A stretch of 64,000 bases of DNA, from contig DAIRSI010000016.1 of assembly GCA_036804505.1 (NCBI GenBank), positions 1 through 64,000 on the forward strand, read 5' to 3'. The translations under genes were made by a program, and so were the position numbers. This DNA comes from Phocaeicola_A sp036804505. GTDB lineage: Bacteria; Bacteroidota; Bacteroidia; Bacteroidales; Bacteroidaceae. Below are positions 1 through 10,200 of the stretch, piece after piece. The notes under the pieces are model-generated. The model was not told the DNA's origin and searched no databases. It saw only the letters and a list, made by a program, of their open reading frames with translations. The first letter of the stretch is position 1. Every line of letters begins with the position of its first letter.

Positions 1-73
1 TAATGAGTATTGACTTATATGAAAAGAGGGCGAGTCGTTTTGACACACCCCCTTCAATTTTTGTCATAAGTAT

Positions 74-2125
74 TTATGAAAAACTCTTATTAATTTCTAT
101 AACCACTCTTGTTCCATCTTTATATTCTGGATCAATATAAATACTTCCATTCATACGCTTCATAATCAATCGACAAAGATAGAGACCAACGCCTGTTCCC
201 GGTGTGAAAGGACTGATTTTAGCGAAACGCTCAAACACATATTCCTGTTTGTCGAGAGGAATACCAATACCGGTATCAGAAACATAGATATAATAATGTT
301 TCTCATCCGAAGAAGTATCTATGACTATTTCCCCATTTTCAGTGAAACGAGATGCATTTTCAATAATATTTTCCATTAAATATGAGAAATAGAAACGATT
401 TACAGGCATTCGTGTACCTGCCTTTATATTTGAAAAGAACATCAGGTTTGCCTTTCTTGTTTCATTCTTCACTTTCATCATGCATTGATAACACAAGGCA
501 TAAACATCTGCATCTTCCACCTCGAAATTTTCCTGGGAACTATCCAACTTACTTATTTGAAGCATATTGTCTATTTCTGTAGAAAGCATCTTTAGATTAC
601 CATTAATCTGACTTCTTATTTCCTGTCTCTGATCTAATGTGATATCCTTTTTTTCCAAAAGCATCATTAATTCATTAGTGACATTCAAAGGAATCTTCAC
701 TTCCGTACAAATAAGTTGCATAAAACTGCTTTTCATGGTTTCACTTTCATTCGCTTTTTTACTCTCAATAGAAAGCTTACTATAAGATTTCTGCAACAGT
801 CTATAAAGCTTACGCGTTTTCCAAAGATATAAAGCAACACCTGCCACTACGACAAATAATATTGAAATGCCAAGAATTAGAACCAGACGTTTGGTCCGCT
901 CATGAGCTATATAAAGGTTGGCATTCTCTAATTCTAATTTATTCACGTTCAGCTGTGTCTGAACTTCATCAAGCGCTTTGGCTTGTGAAGCTTTTTGCAA
1001 GGAATCCGATTTATTCACATAATGGATCAAAGCCTCGTTCGCCTCCTTGTATTTATGCATATCGGATAATATTTCCGACTTGATATACAAAATGTTAGGT
1101 ATCATGCTAGGTCTTGTTTTCAAGACATTAAGAAGGGAATCGCAATACAGCAATGCCTGATTATTTTTTTTAATTCGTAGATAATAATTAAGTGAAAAAG
1201 AATAAAAGGTTACTTTTCTATCAAGATTATCGGGCATATATCTGTTTATGGAGGTCCTAAACAAAGAATAATATTTCTCATTCTCTTTCTCTGTCAAATC
1301 TATGGCACATGACAAGCTTGCATATGCCTTCACCAATTTACTTCGTTCTGCATAAGGACGACGGTTGTATTCATCCGTCTTTTCCTTTTGTGTTTCCAAA
1401 TCAATCAATTCTTTTGCATAATGGGATGTACCACCTGTTGCCGTATAAACATCACAAATGAAGATTAAGGATTGTTCCCTGAACATCAAAGATTCTGAAA
1501 ACGGAAGTTTCTTGGCTATCTCATATGCCTTCAGAAAACATTTAATAGCCTCGTTAGGCCCATGATTGGTTTTCTCCGTCATCATCTGCACCAGATATCC
1601 TCTTCCTGTTATGAGTAAAACTACCATTTGTTGATGAAGAGACAATTTTCTGTGACTGTGTTGGGTGTTACGTACTAAATTCTGGTTTGCTTCAATTATT
1701 TTTCTCGATAAGGTAGTATCTCCCTTTGAAAGAGAAAATGTTTGTTCCATTAGATCAGCATAATTTATCAGATAATCTGATATTTTTTTGGGCAACAAAT
1801 TCTTTATTTGTTTCTTATAAAAATAGAGACTATCGTTCTGCTCTGTATTAATCATATAGCGCAACAAAGACGTCAAAGCAATCCGTTTGCCATAAATACT
1901 CTTTTTCTGGACTGATTTCTGCAGTAATAAATGTGTATAATAATTATTATCAGCTCCATTATAATAGTCACTCAAATTTACCAAAGCATCAATTTGGCTG
2001 AGACTCCCGGCCTTAGCTTCAGTATATTCCTTTTTCAATTTGTTTTTTAATTCTATATCGGATGCTTCAGAATTCAAAAAATCTATTGATAAAAAGAAAA
2101 TCAAAAAGATTCTCATCACTCTCAT
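74..2125 (-). CDS. TPR-type membrane sensor kinase-like protein lacking the phospho-accepting His
   Basis: Likely inner-membrane sensor of 683 residues. A hydrophobic N-terminus is followed by about 390 residues of helical, TPR-like repeats (presumed periplasmic), one membrane segment near 415-437, a short coiled coil, a HisKA-like dimerisation region and a C-terminal HATPase_c domain from about 520. ATP-binding boxes look intact: N box around NIIENASRF, G1 DTGIGIP, F box FERF, G2 GTGVGLYL. The H box, normally S-H-E-[IL]-R-T-P-L-N, reads CTEVKIPLN here, so the acceptor His is Thr474 (codon at 704-706). It should bind ATP but cannot autophosphorylate in the usual way. No DNA-binding domain or response regulator is adjacent. 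It has a promoter-like box of its own and lies 92 bases below the 332-residue membrane protein gene. Domain assignment is firm; function is unknown. Confidence 0.85.
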   Translation of the reverse strand: MRVMRIFLIFFLSIDFLNSEASDIELKNKLKKEYTEAKAGSLSQIDALVNLSDYYNGADNNYYTHLLLQKSVQKKSIYGKRIALTSLLRYMINTEQNDSLYFYKKQIKNLLPKKISDYLINYADLMEQTFSLSKGDTTLSRKIIEANQNLVRNTQHSHRKLSLHQQMVVLLITGRGYLVQMMTEKTNHGPNEAIKCFLKAYEIAKKLPFSESLMFREQSLIFICDVYTATGGTSHYAKELIDLETQKEKTDEYNRRPYAERSKLVKAYASLSCAIDLTEKENEKYYSLFRTSINRYMPDNLDRKVTFYSFSLNYYLRIKKNNQALLYCDSLLNVLKTRPSMIPNILYIKSEILSDMHKYKEANEALIHYVNKSDSLQKASQAKALDEVQTQLNVNKLELENANLYIAHERTKRLVLILGISILFVVVAGVALYLWKTRKLYRLLQKSYSKLSIESKKANESETMKSSFMQLICTEVKIPLNVTNELMMLLEKKDITLDQRQEIRSQINGNLKMLSTEIDNMLQISKLDSSQENFEVEDADVYALCYQCMMKVKNETRKANLMFFSNIKAGTRMPVNRFYFSYLMENIIENASRFTENGEIVIDTSSDEKHYYIYVSDTGIGIPLDKQEYVFERFAKISPFTPGTGVGLYLCRLIMKRMNGSIYIDPEYKDGTRVVIEINKSFS

Positions 2126-2148
2126 AAACTCTACAAGCTTGTTTTATG

Positions 2149-2180
2149 CAAAATTAAGAAAAAAAACAATTTAATTCGAA
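2149..2180 (-). promoter_or_regulatory. Putative promoter of the sensor kinase-like gene
   Basis: On the minus strand the -7 box TAATTTTG (2149-2156) matches TAnnTTTG. A weak TTCG lies about 20 bases upstream (2177-2180). The start codon follows about 23 bases below the -7 box. Confidence 0.4.
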
Positions 2181-2217
2181 AAACGACACTCCTTTTTAAT
2201 TCAACTATAATAAGATG

Positions 2218-3216
2218 TTATTCATTCATGGCACCACAATAGGGACATTCCCCTTTTTGCCCTATCCGCTTTCCGCAATTTCCACAAACGTAAATTGTTT
2301 TATGTTCTTTTTTGAAACGATATATCAAAAAAAACACGAATAAAACAAAGCAAGGATATCCTACATATTTTAATGTTGACAATGTAAAAAACAAATAGCT
2401 GAAGACACAAATAACTCCCAGTCCGGACAAGTAAGTAACTGCCGTGATAAAGTTTTCCTGGCGGAATATTTCGTCAGCAGTGGCAATAGCAACAATTATG
2501 ATTAACCATAGCATTGTAAGGAAAGCTGACAAGATGAAAGGGACCGCAAATGGATTGAGTGTCGGATGAAAATAATATTCCTGCCAAGTATCGGGCACGT
2601 ATAGCTGAATACTTCCATACAGGACTGCGGCACAGACCATAAGCAAGCATAACAAAGTAGGGTACCAGCTTTCAACATCATTATAAAACAATATTTTTAT
2701 CTTTTGATGTCGGGCAACTCTAAAAACATAAAATAATACAGACGCAATAACTATAGCTAAAAACCAATAGATATGGGTCCCGCTGAACATATGTATAAAT
2801 TGTGAAATAGGATCAGTAGGTACTACCCCTTTCAGGAGATCTTTTTCATGAATCCACCCCATTGTGTCCTGATCTTTTGCAACCTTAATCCACACGGAAT
2901 CCACACTATCCTTTGACATGGTCTGAATATCAGCAACTACTATATGATCTCCATTCACGACATAAATTGTATCATTCAATCCTTCTTCCTGAAATTGCTT
3001 GTACAAAAGCAAAGAATCGGCATTGACCTTAAAATTATAATTCAAGGTATAGTGATGTGTCTTTTCAAATTGCAAGGAATCCCGAGTTTTGTCACTCATA
3101 TCCCATTTAGACATATCGAATTCTTTATAATGACAGGAAGAAAAAAATAAAGAAAAAAGAAAAGATGTCATTACCACAAGAAAGACAAAACCTGAACTAG
3201 ATTTTTTATTCCACAT
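2218..3216 (-). CDS. Membrane protein with SH3-like segment and C-terminal zinc ribbon
   Basis: Protein of 332 residues that I do not recognise as a named family. The N-terminus is a signal or lipoprotein-like segment (residues 10-27, possible lipobox FSSC with Cys28). Residues about 83-130 resemble a bacterial SH3 domain (VWIKV, GWIHEKDL). About five hydrophobic segments follow (150-167, 186-206, 224-247, 258-280, 286-300), and the tail holds a CxxC-x9-CxxC zinc ribbon (Cys311, 314, 324, 327), likely cytoplasmic. The start overlaps the end of the upstream rlhA-like gene by 11 bases, so it is co-transcribed and probably translationally coupled. The zinc ribbon is the same kind found in three proteins at the head of this gene run, which suggests a shared role (inference). 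Confidence 0.7.
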   Translation of the reverse strand: MWNKKSSSGFVFLVVMTSFLFSLFFSSCHYKEFDMSKWDMSDKTRDSLQFEKTHHYTLNYNFKVNADSLLLYKQFQEEGLNDTIYVVNGDHIVVADIQTMSKDSVDSVWIKVAKDQDTMGWIHEKDLLKGVVPTDPISQFIHMFSGTHIYWFLAIVIASVLFYVFRVARHQKIKILFYNDVESWYPTLLCLLMVCAAVLYGSIQLYVPDTWQEYYFHPTLNPFAVPFILSAFLTMLWLIIIVAIATADEIFRQENFITAVTYLSGLGVICVFSYLFFTLSTLKYVGYPCFVLFVFFLIYRFKKEHKTIYVCGNCGKRIGQKGECPYCGAMNE

Positions 3217-5029
3217 AAATTTTCATTTGACAATTCTTACAATCAAATTCCAAACGGAATCGTTTGCCGTCTTTGGAAACCAGGTAATATGGTTCCTTAA
3301 AAGTCAAATGATTTCCTTGATAAACAGGACAGCCATTCAGATTATAACGAATGCAATATTTGCAGAACATAACAGGTACTTCTTTAGGTTCCTCTCTTTC
3401 AAAAGCCCATGCCACGGATTTTATTCCATGCTCCAGATAATATTGTTTTGCCTTCTCATTCATGACATTGCCTAAATAAGACAAACTCTCTACGTTGAAA
3501 GTCGGCTCATGAGACGATACTCTACGCACATTCTGATGATAATTGACTCTACGAGCCTGCAATAATTTATCAACGAGAATTCTGCGCCATTCAGATATCA
3601 CTGAAGAGGGTATAAACTTGTCTTCTACAAGTTTTATTTGCGTAGAAACGGCTTCGAATGGCGTATTTCCCAATTTTTCCAACTGCTGGCACAAGTTTTC
3701 TTTTTGAGATGTGCGGGCAAGTTCTTTTTTATATAAAAAGGATACTGAAACAGAAACCCCTTCTTCATCAGTAAAACACAATACATAACCGAACGGAGAT
3801 TCAGATAAAATAATATGCAATGCTATCTTTCTCTCCGCTGTCTTTTTCGACATCAGGTTTTCAAATTCCTGATCGAAATTCCTATACAATAATGTTCGCG
3901 GAAGAACTCCTGGCATTTCCTGAGGATACAATCTGTTGTTCTCCACTCTATTTACTCTAAAGCCGTTCAATACGCCGTTTTTATCAAAAAAACAAAGTCC
4001 GTCACCATTATTGAAAGATTTCAAGCCGGACACAGTAAAGCTTCTTTCTTTTAATTCCTTTACCGTTCCCATCTCTTCACCTATTGACTTCGGAGTATTG
4101 ACGGATGCCATATCAAGATTTCGCCCCTGCAAAAAATAATGAGTAAAACCCCGATTAAAGCTTTTATCAAGTTGAGGTTTAAAATCAAATTTAACGGTTC
4201 CAAATGAAGCTCTCTTATATTCACTTCGTCTGGAAAGAATGGCGTCAATCCGTTGTCTGTAATAAGCAGTAACGTTTTTTACATAACTGATGTCCTTCAG
4301 GCGTCCTTCAATCTTAAAGGAAGAAACACCGGCATCGAGCATCTGCTCCAGCATATCGCTCTGATTCATATCTTTTAAAGAAAGCAAGTGCTTATTTTTT
4401 ATCATCACTTTACCTTCAGCATCTTCCAAGTCAAAAGCCATCCTGCAGAACTGGGCACATTCTCCTCGATTGGCACTTCGTCCAAAACAAGCCTGTGAAG
4501 CATAACATTGCCCGCTATAGCTTACACACAAAGCTCCGTGTACGAATGCTTCCAAGTGAACAGAACAATGTTCATGAATTTTTCTTATTTCTTCCAACGT
4601 AAGTTCTCTCGCAAGAACAACTTGTTCAAAACCTGCCTTTTCAAGATATTGAACCTTATCCACAGATCGATTGTCCATCTGCGTACTGGCATGAAGTGGT
4701 ATCGGAGGTAAATTCAGTTTCAAAAGGCCCAAATCCTGAACTATCAAGGCATCTACACCAATTTTATACAATTCATGTATCAAATTTAATGTATCATCCA
4801 ATTCATTATCTTTAAGAATCGTATTAACAGTTACATAAATCTTCACTCCGAAAACATGAGCATACTCCGTCAGGGCCTTTATGTCCTCCAGTGTATTGCC
4901 TGCTGAAGCTCGCGCCCCATAGCGTGACGCTCCAATATATACAGCATCAGCCCCGTGATTGATTGCCTCAATTCCACATTCAAGGTTTTTAGCAGGCGAC
5001 AACAACTCTATTTTGCGGACATTACTCAT
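3206..5029 (-). CDS. rlhA: U32-family protein, RlhA (YdcP)-like 23S rRNA hydroxylation factor
   Basis: A 607-residue U32 peptidase-family protein. It begins IELLSPAKN and carries the family signature near residues 160-195: E-x-F-x-H-G-A-L-C, Y-S-G-Q-C (Cys168, Cys175) and N-R-G-E-C (Cys191), with Cys195 close by. Despite the family name, members characterised in E. coli act in RNA modification: RlhA hydroxylates C2501 of 23S rRNA and TrhP/TrhO act on tRNA wobble uridine. Length, the start and the long C-terminal extension fit RlhA/YdcP better than the shorter TrhP/YegQ. The C-terminus adds Cys pairs (CKYC, CKNC) that may bind metal. The start codon overlaps the metA stop by 4 bases (ATGA). 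I am confident of the family, less so of the exact substrate. Confidence 0.85.
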   Translation of the reverse strand: MSNVRKIELLSPAKNLECGIEAINHGADAVYIGASRYGARASAGNTLEDIKALTEYAHVFGVKIYVTVNTILKDNELDDTLNLIHELYKIGVDALIVQDLGLLKLNLPPIPLHASTQMDNRSVDKVQYLEKAGFEQVVLARELTLEEIRKIHEHCSVHLEAFVHGALCVSYSGQCYASQACFGRSANRGECAQFCRMAFDLEDAEGKVMIKNKHLLSLKDMNQSDMLEQMLDAGVSSFKIEGRLKDISYVKNVTAYYRQRIDAILSRRSEYKRASFGTVKFDFKPQLDKSFNRGFTHYFLQGRNLDMASVNTPKSIGEEMGTVKELKERSFTVSGLKSFNNGDGLCFFDKNGVLNGFRVNRVENNRLYPQEMPGVLPRTLLYRNFDQEFENLMSKKTAERKIALHIILSESPFGYVLCFTDEEGVSVSVSFLYKKELARTSQKENLCQQLEKLGNTPFEAVSTQIKLVEDKFIPSSVISEWRRILVDKLLQARRVNYHQNVRRVSSHEPTFNVESLSYLGNVMNEKAKQYYLEHGIKSVAWAFEREEPKEVPVMFCKYCIRYNLNGCPVYQGNHLTFKEPYYLVSKDGKRFRLEFDCKNCQMKIYVE

Positions 5030-5943
5030 CGTATATCATTGATATTGTATGGAGTTTCCTGATAAACATAATAGTTCAGCCAATTGGAAAAGAACAAGTT
5101 AGCATGTCCCCTCCATCTGACAAGAGGTTGCTGTGAAGGATCGTCATCTACGTAATAATTCAAAGGTTTCTCAATAGACAGGCCTTTCCCCAAATCCCTC
5201 TTATACTCCACATCCAGTGTATTGGGGGAATATTCGGAGTGTCCGGTCACGTAAATCTCTCGACCGTTTCTGGACATTATCATATACAATCCAGCCTCTG
5301 GAGATTCAGCTAAAATTTTCAAATCCTTAATTTTAAGAATATCTTCTTTGTGAATCTCGGTATGTCGACTATGAGGTACATAAAAAACATCATCAAATCC
5401 CCTGAATATTGGCAATTGCGGTTCATTCATGTAATGTTTGAACACACCAAAAAGTTTATGGGGAAGATCGTATTTGGGGACTCCATAATAGTAATATAAA
5501 CCGGCAAATGCAGCCCAGCAAATATACAGGGTAGAATATACATGAGTACGAGCCCAATCGAAAATTTTCGAGATTTCACCCCAATAGCTGACTTGCTCAT
5601 AGTCCATCTGCTCCACAGGAGCCCCTGTAATAATCATACCATCAAATTTTTCATCTTTCATCAACTCAAAATCTTCATAAAAAGCCTTCATGTGCTCAAT
5701 AGGAGTGTTTTTTGAAGTATGACTTTTCAATTTCATAAACTTAATTTCCAATTGAAGGGGGGTATTGGACAACAATCGTATCAAATCCGTTTCTGTCGTA
5801 ATCTTCAGTGGCATCAAGTTTAATATGACAATTCTCAACGGACGTATATCCTGTTCATTGGCACGGGAAGTGTCAATAACAAAAATATTTTCTTTCTTCA
5901 ACAGCTCAATAGCTGGTAATTTATCTGGTAAATTTAACGGCAT
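5026..5943 (-). CDS. metA: Homoserine O-acyltransferase MetA (predicted acetyl-CoA user)
   Basis: A 305-residue MetA/HTS-family enzyme that acylates L-homoserine at the entry to methionine synthesis, in the cytoplasm. The catalytic Cys142 (ICWAAFAG) and the TGHSEY motif carrying the His and Glu of the active site are present, and the length is typical. Residue 111 is Glu (TGAPVEQMD). In this family Glu111 marks acetyl-CoA use and Gly111 (as in E. coli) succinyl-CoA use, so the product is probably O-acetylhomoserine despite the common succinyltransferase label. It lies 35 bases below the PP2C gene and overlaps the next gene by 4 bases, which ties it into the phosphosignalling operon transcript. 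Confidence 0.95.
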   Translation of the reverse strand: MPLNLPDKLPAIELLKKENIFVIDTSRANEQDIRPLRIVILNLMPLKITTETDLIRLLSNTPLQLEIKFMKLKSHTSKNTPIEHMKAFYEDFELMKDEKFDGMIITGAPVEQMDYEQVSYWGEISKIFDWARTHVYSTLYICWAAFAGLYYYYGVPKYDLPHKLFGVFKHYMNEPQLPIFRGFDDVFYVPHSRHTEIHKEDILKIKDLKILAESPEAGLYMIMSRNGREIYVTGHSEYSPNTLDVEYKRDLGKGLSIEKPLNYYVDDDPSQQPLVRWRGHANLFFSNWLNYYVYQETPYNINDIR

Positions 5944-5978
5944 TTTTTACTCCTTTCATTTTGGAGATGCAAAGTTAA

Positions 5979-6728
5979 TCATTTCATCTCAAAATGAGCT
6001 AAACATATAGAAATATTATCCATTCCTCCTGCTTTACAAGCCATATCAACGAGTTCTTCAACAGAATTCCTATCTTTTAGGATACTCTCCATTTTATCAT
6101 CAGACAACATATTACTCAATCCATCGGAGCAAAGTAAAAAGGTATCATTATTAAATACGAAAGCTGTAATATCTTCCAGATCAAAAAATGAGGAATTCCC
6201 TGCTCCTATCGAGTTGCAAATGACATTGGGATGCCCCTTTATGCCTGTCATTTCCTCCAAAGAATGGTCTGTAGACAATTGAGTGAGAAAACCGTTCCGA
6301 AATCTATAAATCCGGCTATCTCCACAGTTCAACCATATAACTTTATTTTCATAAATAACCAAGCAGACCATGGTTGTCCCCATACCTTTAAGCAAAGCAT
6401 TTTCTTCCCCACGAACTTTGAGCTTGGTATGTTCTTCTTCTATCCAAATCTGAAAATATTCTCTTAACTCATTATAAGACAAAGAACCCGGAAGGGCATT
6501 AAAAAAGGAAGACATATCAGACGTCACAATCTCACTTGCCACCTCTCCCGACTGATGACCTCCCATACCATCGGCAACTGCTACGATATATCGGTCCTTA
6601 TTGTCTAAGAGCACTTTAGTCACCAACGAGGAATCTCGCACGGTTCTTGTAGATACGAGAATCATATCCTCATTATTTTCACGTACCGGCCCTCTGATAC
6701 TTTGAGCTTCTATGCTGATTGTAATCAT
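5979..6728 (-). CDS. PP2C-family Ser/Thr protein phosphatase
   Basis: A 249-residue soluble PPM/PP2C phosphatase that would remove phosphate from Ser/Thr in a Mn/Mg-dependent way. All signature motifs are present in order: R-x-x-N-E-D near residues 16-21, VADGMGGHQSGE (51-62), GMGTT, GDSRIYRF, DHS, CSDGLSNM and the C-terminal GGMDNIS. There is no membrane segment. Its start overlaps the stop of the FHA gene by 4 bases. With the kinase three genes upstream it forms a writer/eraser pair, so its likely substrates are the kinase itself and its targets (inference from context). Confidence 0.93.
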   Translation of the reverse strand: MITISIEAQSIRGPVRENNEDMILVSTRTVRDSSLVTKVLLDNKDRYIVAVADGMGGHQSGEVASEIVTSDMSSFFNALPGSLSYNELREYFQIWIEEEHTKLKVRGEENALLKGMGTTMVCLVIYENKVIWLNCGDSRIYRFRNGFLTQLSTDHSLEEMTGIKGHPNVICNSIGAGNSSFFDLEDITAFVFNNDTFLLCSDGLSNMLSDDKMESILKDRNSVEELVDMACKAGGMDNISICLAHFEMK

Positions 6729-7261
6729 ATATCTTTTATCAATTGAACGGTAAACTCCATGTTTGCTAATGCTAACAGACTTCCTGAATGAAGAATCTCA
6801 GGCTTATCAGGTACAATCCTAAGCCCGTCGATAAAGGTCCCGTTAGAAGAATTCAAATCTGTTATTGACCAACCCAGTCCTGGCATGTAGGCCAACCTTG
6901 CATGAGTTCCCGAAATATAAGGATTCCCCTTCAATAAATCCGAATAAATTCCATTTCTTCTTCCTATGACTGCATCTTGTTTGCCTTCTATGCGGATATT
7001 TTGTTTTGTATTTAACAATAATAAACGAGGAATATCCTCATCCATTGGCACTGATATTGTATCAGCTTTTGTCACTTGTGTTGGAAATTCTTCCTTCAAA
7101 GGATGCGGAACCAGAGATTCCATCATACCGCCGCAGTTAGTACAGCGGTTCCCTTTCCCCACTTTCCCGCAAGAAGAACAATACCGAAGTTCAATGCCAC
7201 ACTGATCACAAAACCAGGATTTATCTTCTATTTCTGCTTTACATTTCGGACACAATATCAT
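6725..7261 (-). CDS. Zinc-ribbon plus FHA-domain phosphothreonine reader
   Basis: A 178-residue cytoplasmic protein. The N-terminus has two zinc-ribbon-like units (CPKC/CDQC at 4-21; CSSC/CTNC at 28-43), then a linker and a C-terminal FHA domain (about 80-178) with the expected GRR (100-102), SGTHAR (Ser117, His120) and LNSSNGTF (Asn140) residues that bind phosphothreonine peptides. The conserved contact residues are intact, so it should be a working reader of the adjacent kinase's products. The start overlaps the AAA+ stop by 4 bases and the stop overlaps the PP2C start by 4 bases, which points to tight coupling and matched expression. Confidence 0.92.
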   Translation of the reverse strand: MILCPKCKAEIEDKSWFCDQCGIELRYCSSCGKVGKGNRCTNCGGMMESLVPHPLKEEFPTQVTKADTISVPMDEDIPRLLLLNTKQNIRIEGKQDAVIGRRNGIYSDLLKGNPYISGTHARLAYMPGLGWSITDLNSSNGTFIDGLRIVPDKPEILHSGSLLALANMEFTVQLIKDI

Positions 7262-10200
7262 AATACACCTCCTTGCGTTCCTATTATATCTTCCGGCAAT
7301 ATCAACTGATAAGTTGCAGCCGTTATATCTCCCGGAGCCATTTTTGAGACTCTGATTGATAATTGCTGGATAGTATTGTCAAACAATTTGCGGATTTCCC
7401 TTGCATTTGCAAAATTCCGTGTTTTGTTGATATACATCTTGGTAACTTTTTCCATCAGAGCAGCTTCTGCCATCGGTGTCAATTCATATTGTTTCTTCGA
7501 TGCCAGCATTTTAAAAATCTCCATAAGTTCAATCTCGTCATAATCATCAATATGCATACTGTGGGTAAATCTGCTTTCCAATCCTGGATTGGCATGAAGG
7601 AATCTGTCCATTGCATCTTTATAACCAGCCACTACCACTACAAACTTACCTTTATCGTCTTCCATTCTCTTCATGAGAGCTTCCACAGCTTCTTTACCAT
7701 ACTTGTCTGTTGACGGATTATCTGGATCAATCAAGGTGTACGCCTCATCAATAAACAAGACACCTCCTATCGCTCTATCACACAATTTATTTACGATTTT
7801 AGGAGTTTCTCCCATATACTGCCCAACCATCTGACTTCTGTCAACTTCTATGACTTTATTGGTCGGTAACAATCCTACAGCATAAAATACTTCTCCCAGT
7901 TTACGGGCTATCGAAGTTTTTCCAGTACCAGGATTTCCTGTCAAAACAATATTGATTGCCATATTCTCTGCGCTGCCTATACCCATTTTCAGACGTTGCT
8001 GCATAAAGACAGCCTGTACGGCCAACCGACGTATTGATTCCTTTACACTCTTCATTCCCACAAAATCATCCAGTTCTGACATAACTTCATCGAGACTCTT
8101 AGGTTTGGCCATCTCTTCTGCCTGCAAATCCTCAGGAAGTATCTCAAACATCATGTCTTGTGCAAAACCCGGTTTATTAATCAATGACATTAAACGGCGG
8201 CTTTGACGTTCTACAACTCTGTCGAAGAACTTACGAGCTTCTCTTGCATTTCCAAAGTTTTTATCTCGGGAAACATACATAAGTTCAAAAGCATGTTTGA
8301 CAGCTGACTTCGTTTGATCAGAGAGTATAAAATTCTTACCGCCAGCCAAATGAAAAAATATTTCAGAAAGTTCTTCCGGCTGATAATCTTCAAAATGAAT
8401 GCTTTGGGTAAAACGAGATTTCAATCCTGGATTTGAATCAATGAAATCGTGCATTTCTTTGGTATATCCGGCAACAATACAGATAAACTTACCACGGTCA
8501 TCTTCCAATCTTTTCAACAAAGTATCCAGAGCCTCTTTTCCAAAGAAATCATTATCTCCCGTCTGCAAGGTATAAGCCTCATCAATAAATAACAGGCCTC
8601 CCATCGCAGTATCAATAAGCTGATTTGTTTTAATAGAAGTTTGCCCGGCAAATCCTGCTACAAGTTTACTTCTGTCGGCTTCAACCAATTGACCTTTCGA
8701 GAGAATTCCCAATGACATAAAAACGTCCGCCATAATTCGTGCAACAGTCGTTTTCCCAGTTCCGGGATTACCTGTAAAAACATAATGCTTTCCCGCAAAG
8801 GCTGAAGTGTCACCTCTCTGAACCTGCATATTCAAGAACGCAGCCAGATTTGTAATTTCTTTCTTAACATTCTTCAAGCCTACCAATCCGTCGAGTGCTT
8901 TCAGACAAGTAGTATAATCAACTGTCTTAGGACGAATATATGGTATATCATTCTGGTCTATCGTCACAAGAGCTTCATCGGTTTGCTCTTCTATTGGTAA
9001 CTTACTAATACGTTCCGCCTGCCGAGTACATATTGACTCGAATAAAGAACGCATCTCACGTCCATTAGCAAAATTTTTATCTCTAGATTCATATATTTGC
9101 TTGATTGTCAACTTGGCATATTCTTGAGCCCCTTCTGTAAAGACATACTTTTTCTTGCGAACAAAGACCATCAAAATCTGGTATAATTCATCAGCTGAAT
9201 AGTCATCAATATTCAAAAATCTATTGAAACGACTACGGATACCTGGATTCACGCGCAAGAGGTTTTCCATTTCCGTTCGATAGCCTGCAGCAATCACGAC
9301 AAACTTGCCACGATCATCTTCCATTCTTTTCATTAACCGCTCCAAAGCTTGGGCCCCTTGTTCATCTTTGGTCCCAGCTTCATTTATTGGAGCAAGCGTA
9401 TAGGCTTCATCAATAAAAAGTATTCCGCCCAAAGCTTTATCGCATAGCTTATCTACGAGTTTGGGAGTTTCTCCCATATATTGGCTCACCATCTGACTTC
9501 TGTCCACCTCTACTACATGACCACTATCCAAAAAGCCGATAGCCTCAAATATTTCACCCAATTTACGAGCGATTGAAGTTTTTCCGGTTCCCGGATTACC
9601 AGTCAAAACGATATGCAACGATAGTTTTTCTGATTCGCCAAGACCTCGAGCTGCCCTTTGTACATTGCTCTGCACTTCCAAAGCTATTTCACGAACCGCT
9701 TGCTTAACTTCCTTCATACCGATAAAGTCATCCATTTCGGCAAGGATTTCCTGCAAGTTCCTTTCCGGAGGAATATATCCTTGGATATCTTCTGCCTGTA
9801 TTTCTCCATTCACATTGGGCATTCGTGAAATATATGCTGTAAAAATATCTTCAGCTTTCTGTTTCGCCAAGTGTCCGTTGCCAAAAGACTCATCCTTATT
9901 TTTAATCTTATATCCCAGTTGCCTTTGAAGTTTTTTTGCTGCGTCCGGTGATATTCTGTCGATGCCATATTTTGTATGCAATGCCTTCAAACAAATTGTG
10001 ACAAGATCATCGACCCTATAAGATGGAAGGCGGAACAAATATTTAAAGCGATTTCTTACAGCCGGATTATTTTCCAGAAACTGATCAAATCCTCCTGGTA
10101 AACCTGCCATAATCACAATGGGATCGTCATTCCAATGATCCATCTCAATAAAAAGCTTATCCAAAGGATTTACATTCTTTGAATAACTGTCAGGAAGCAA

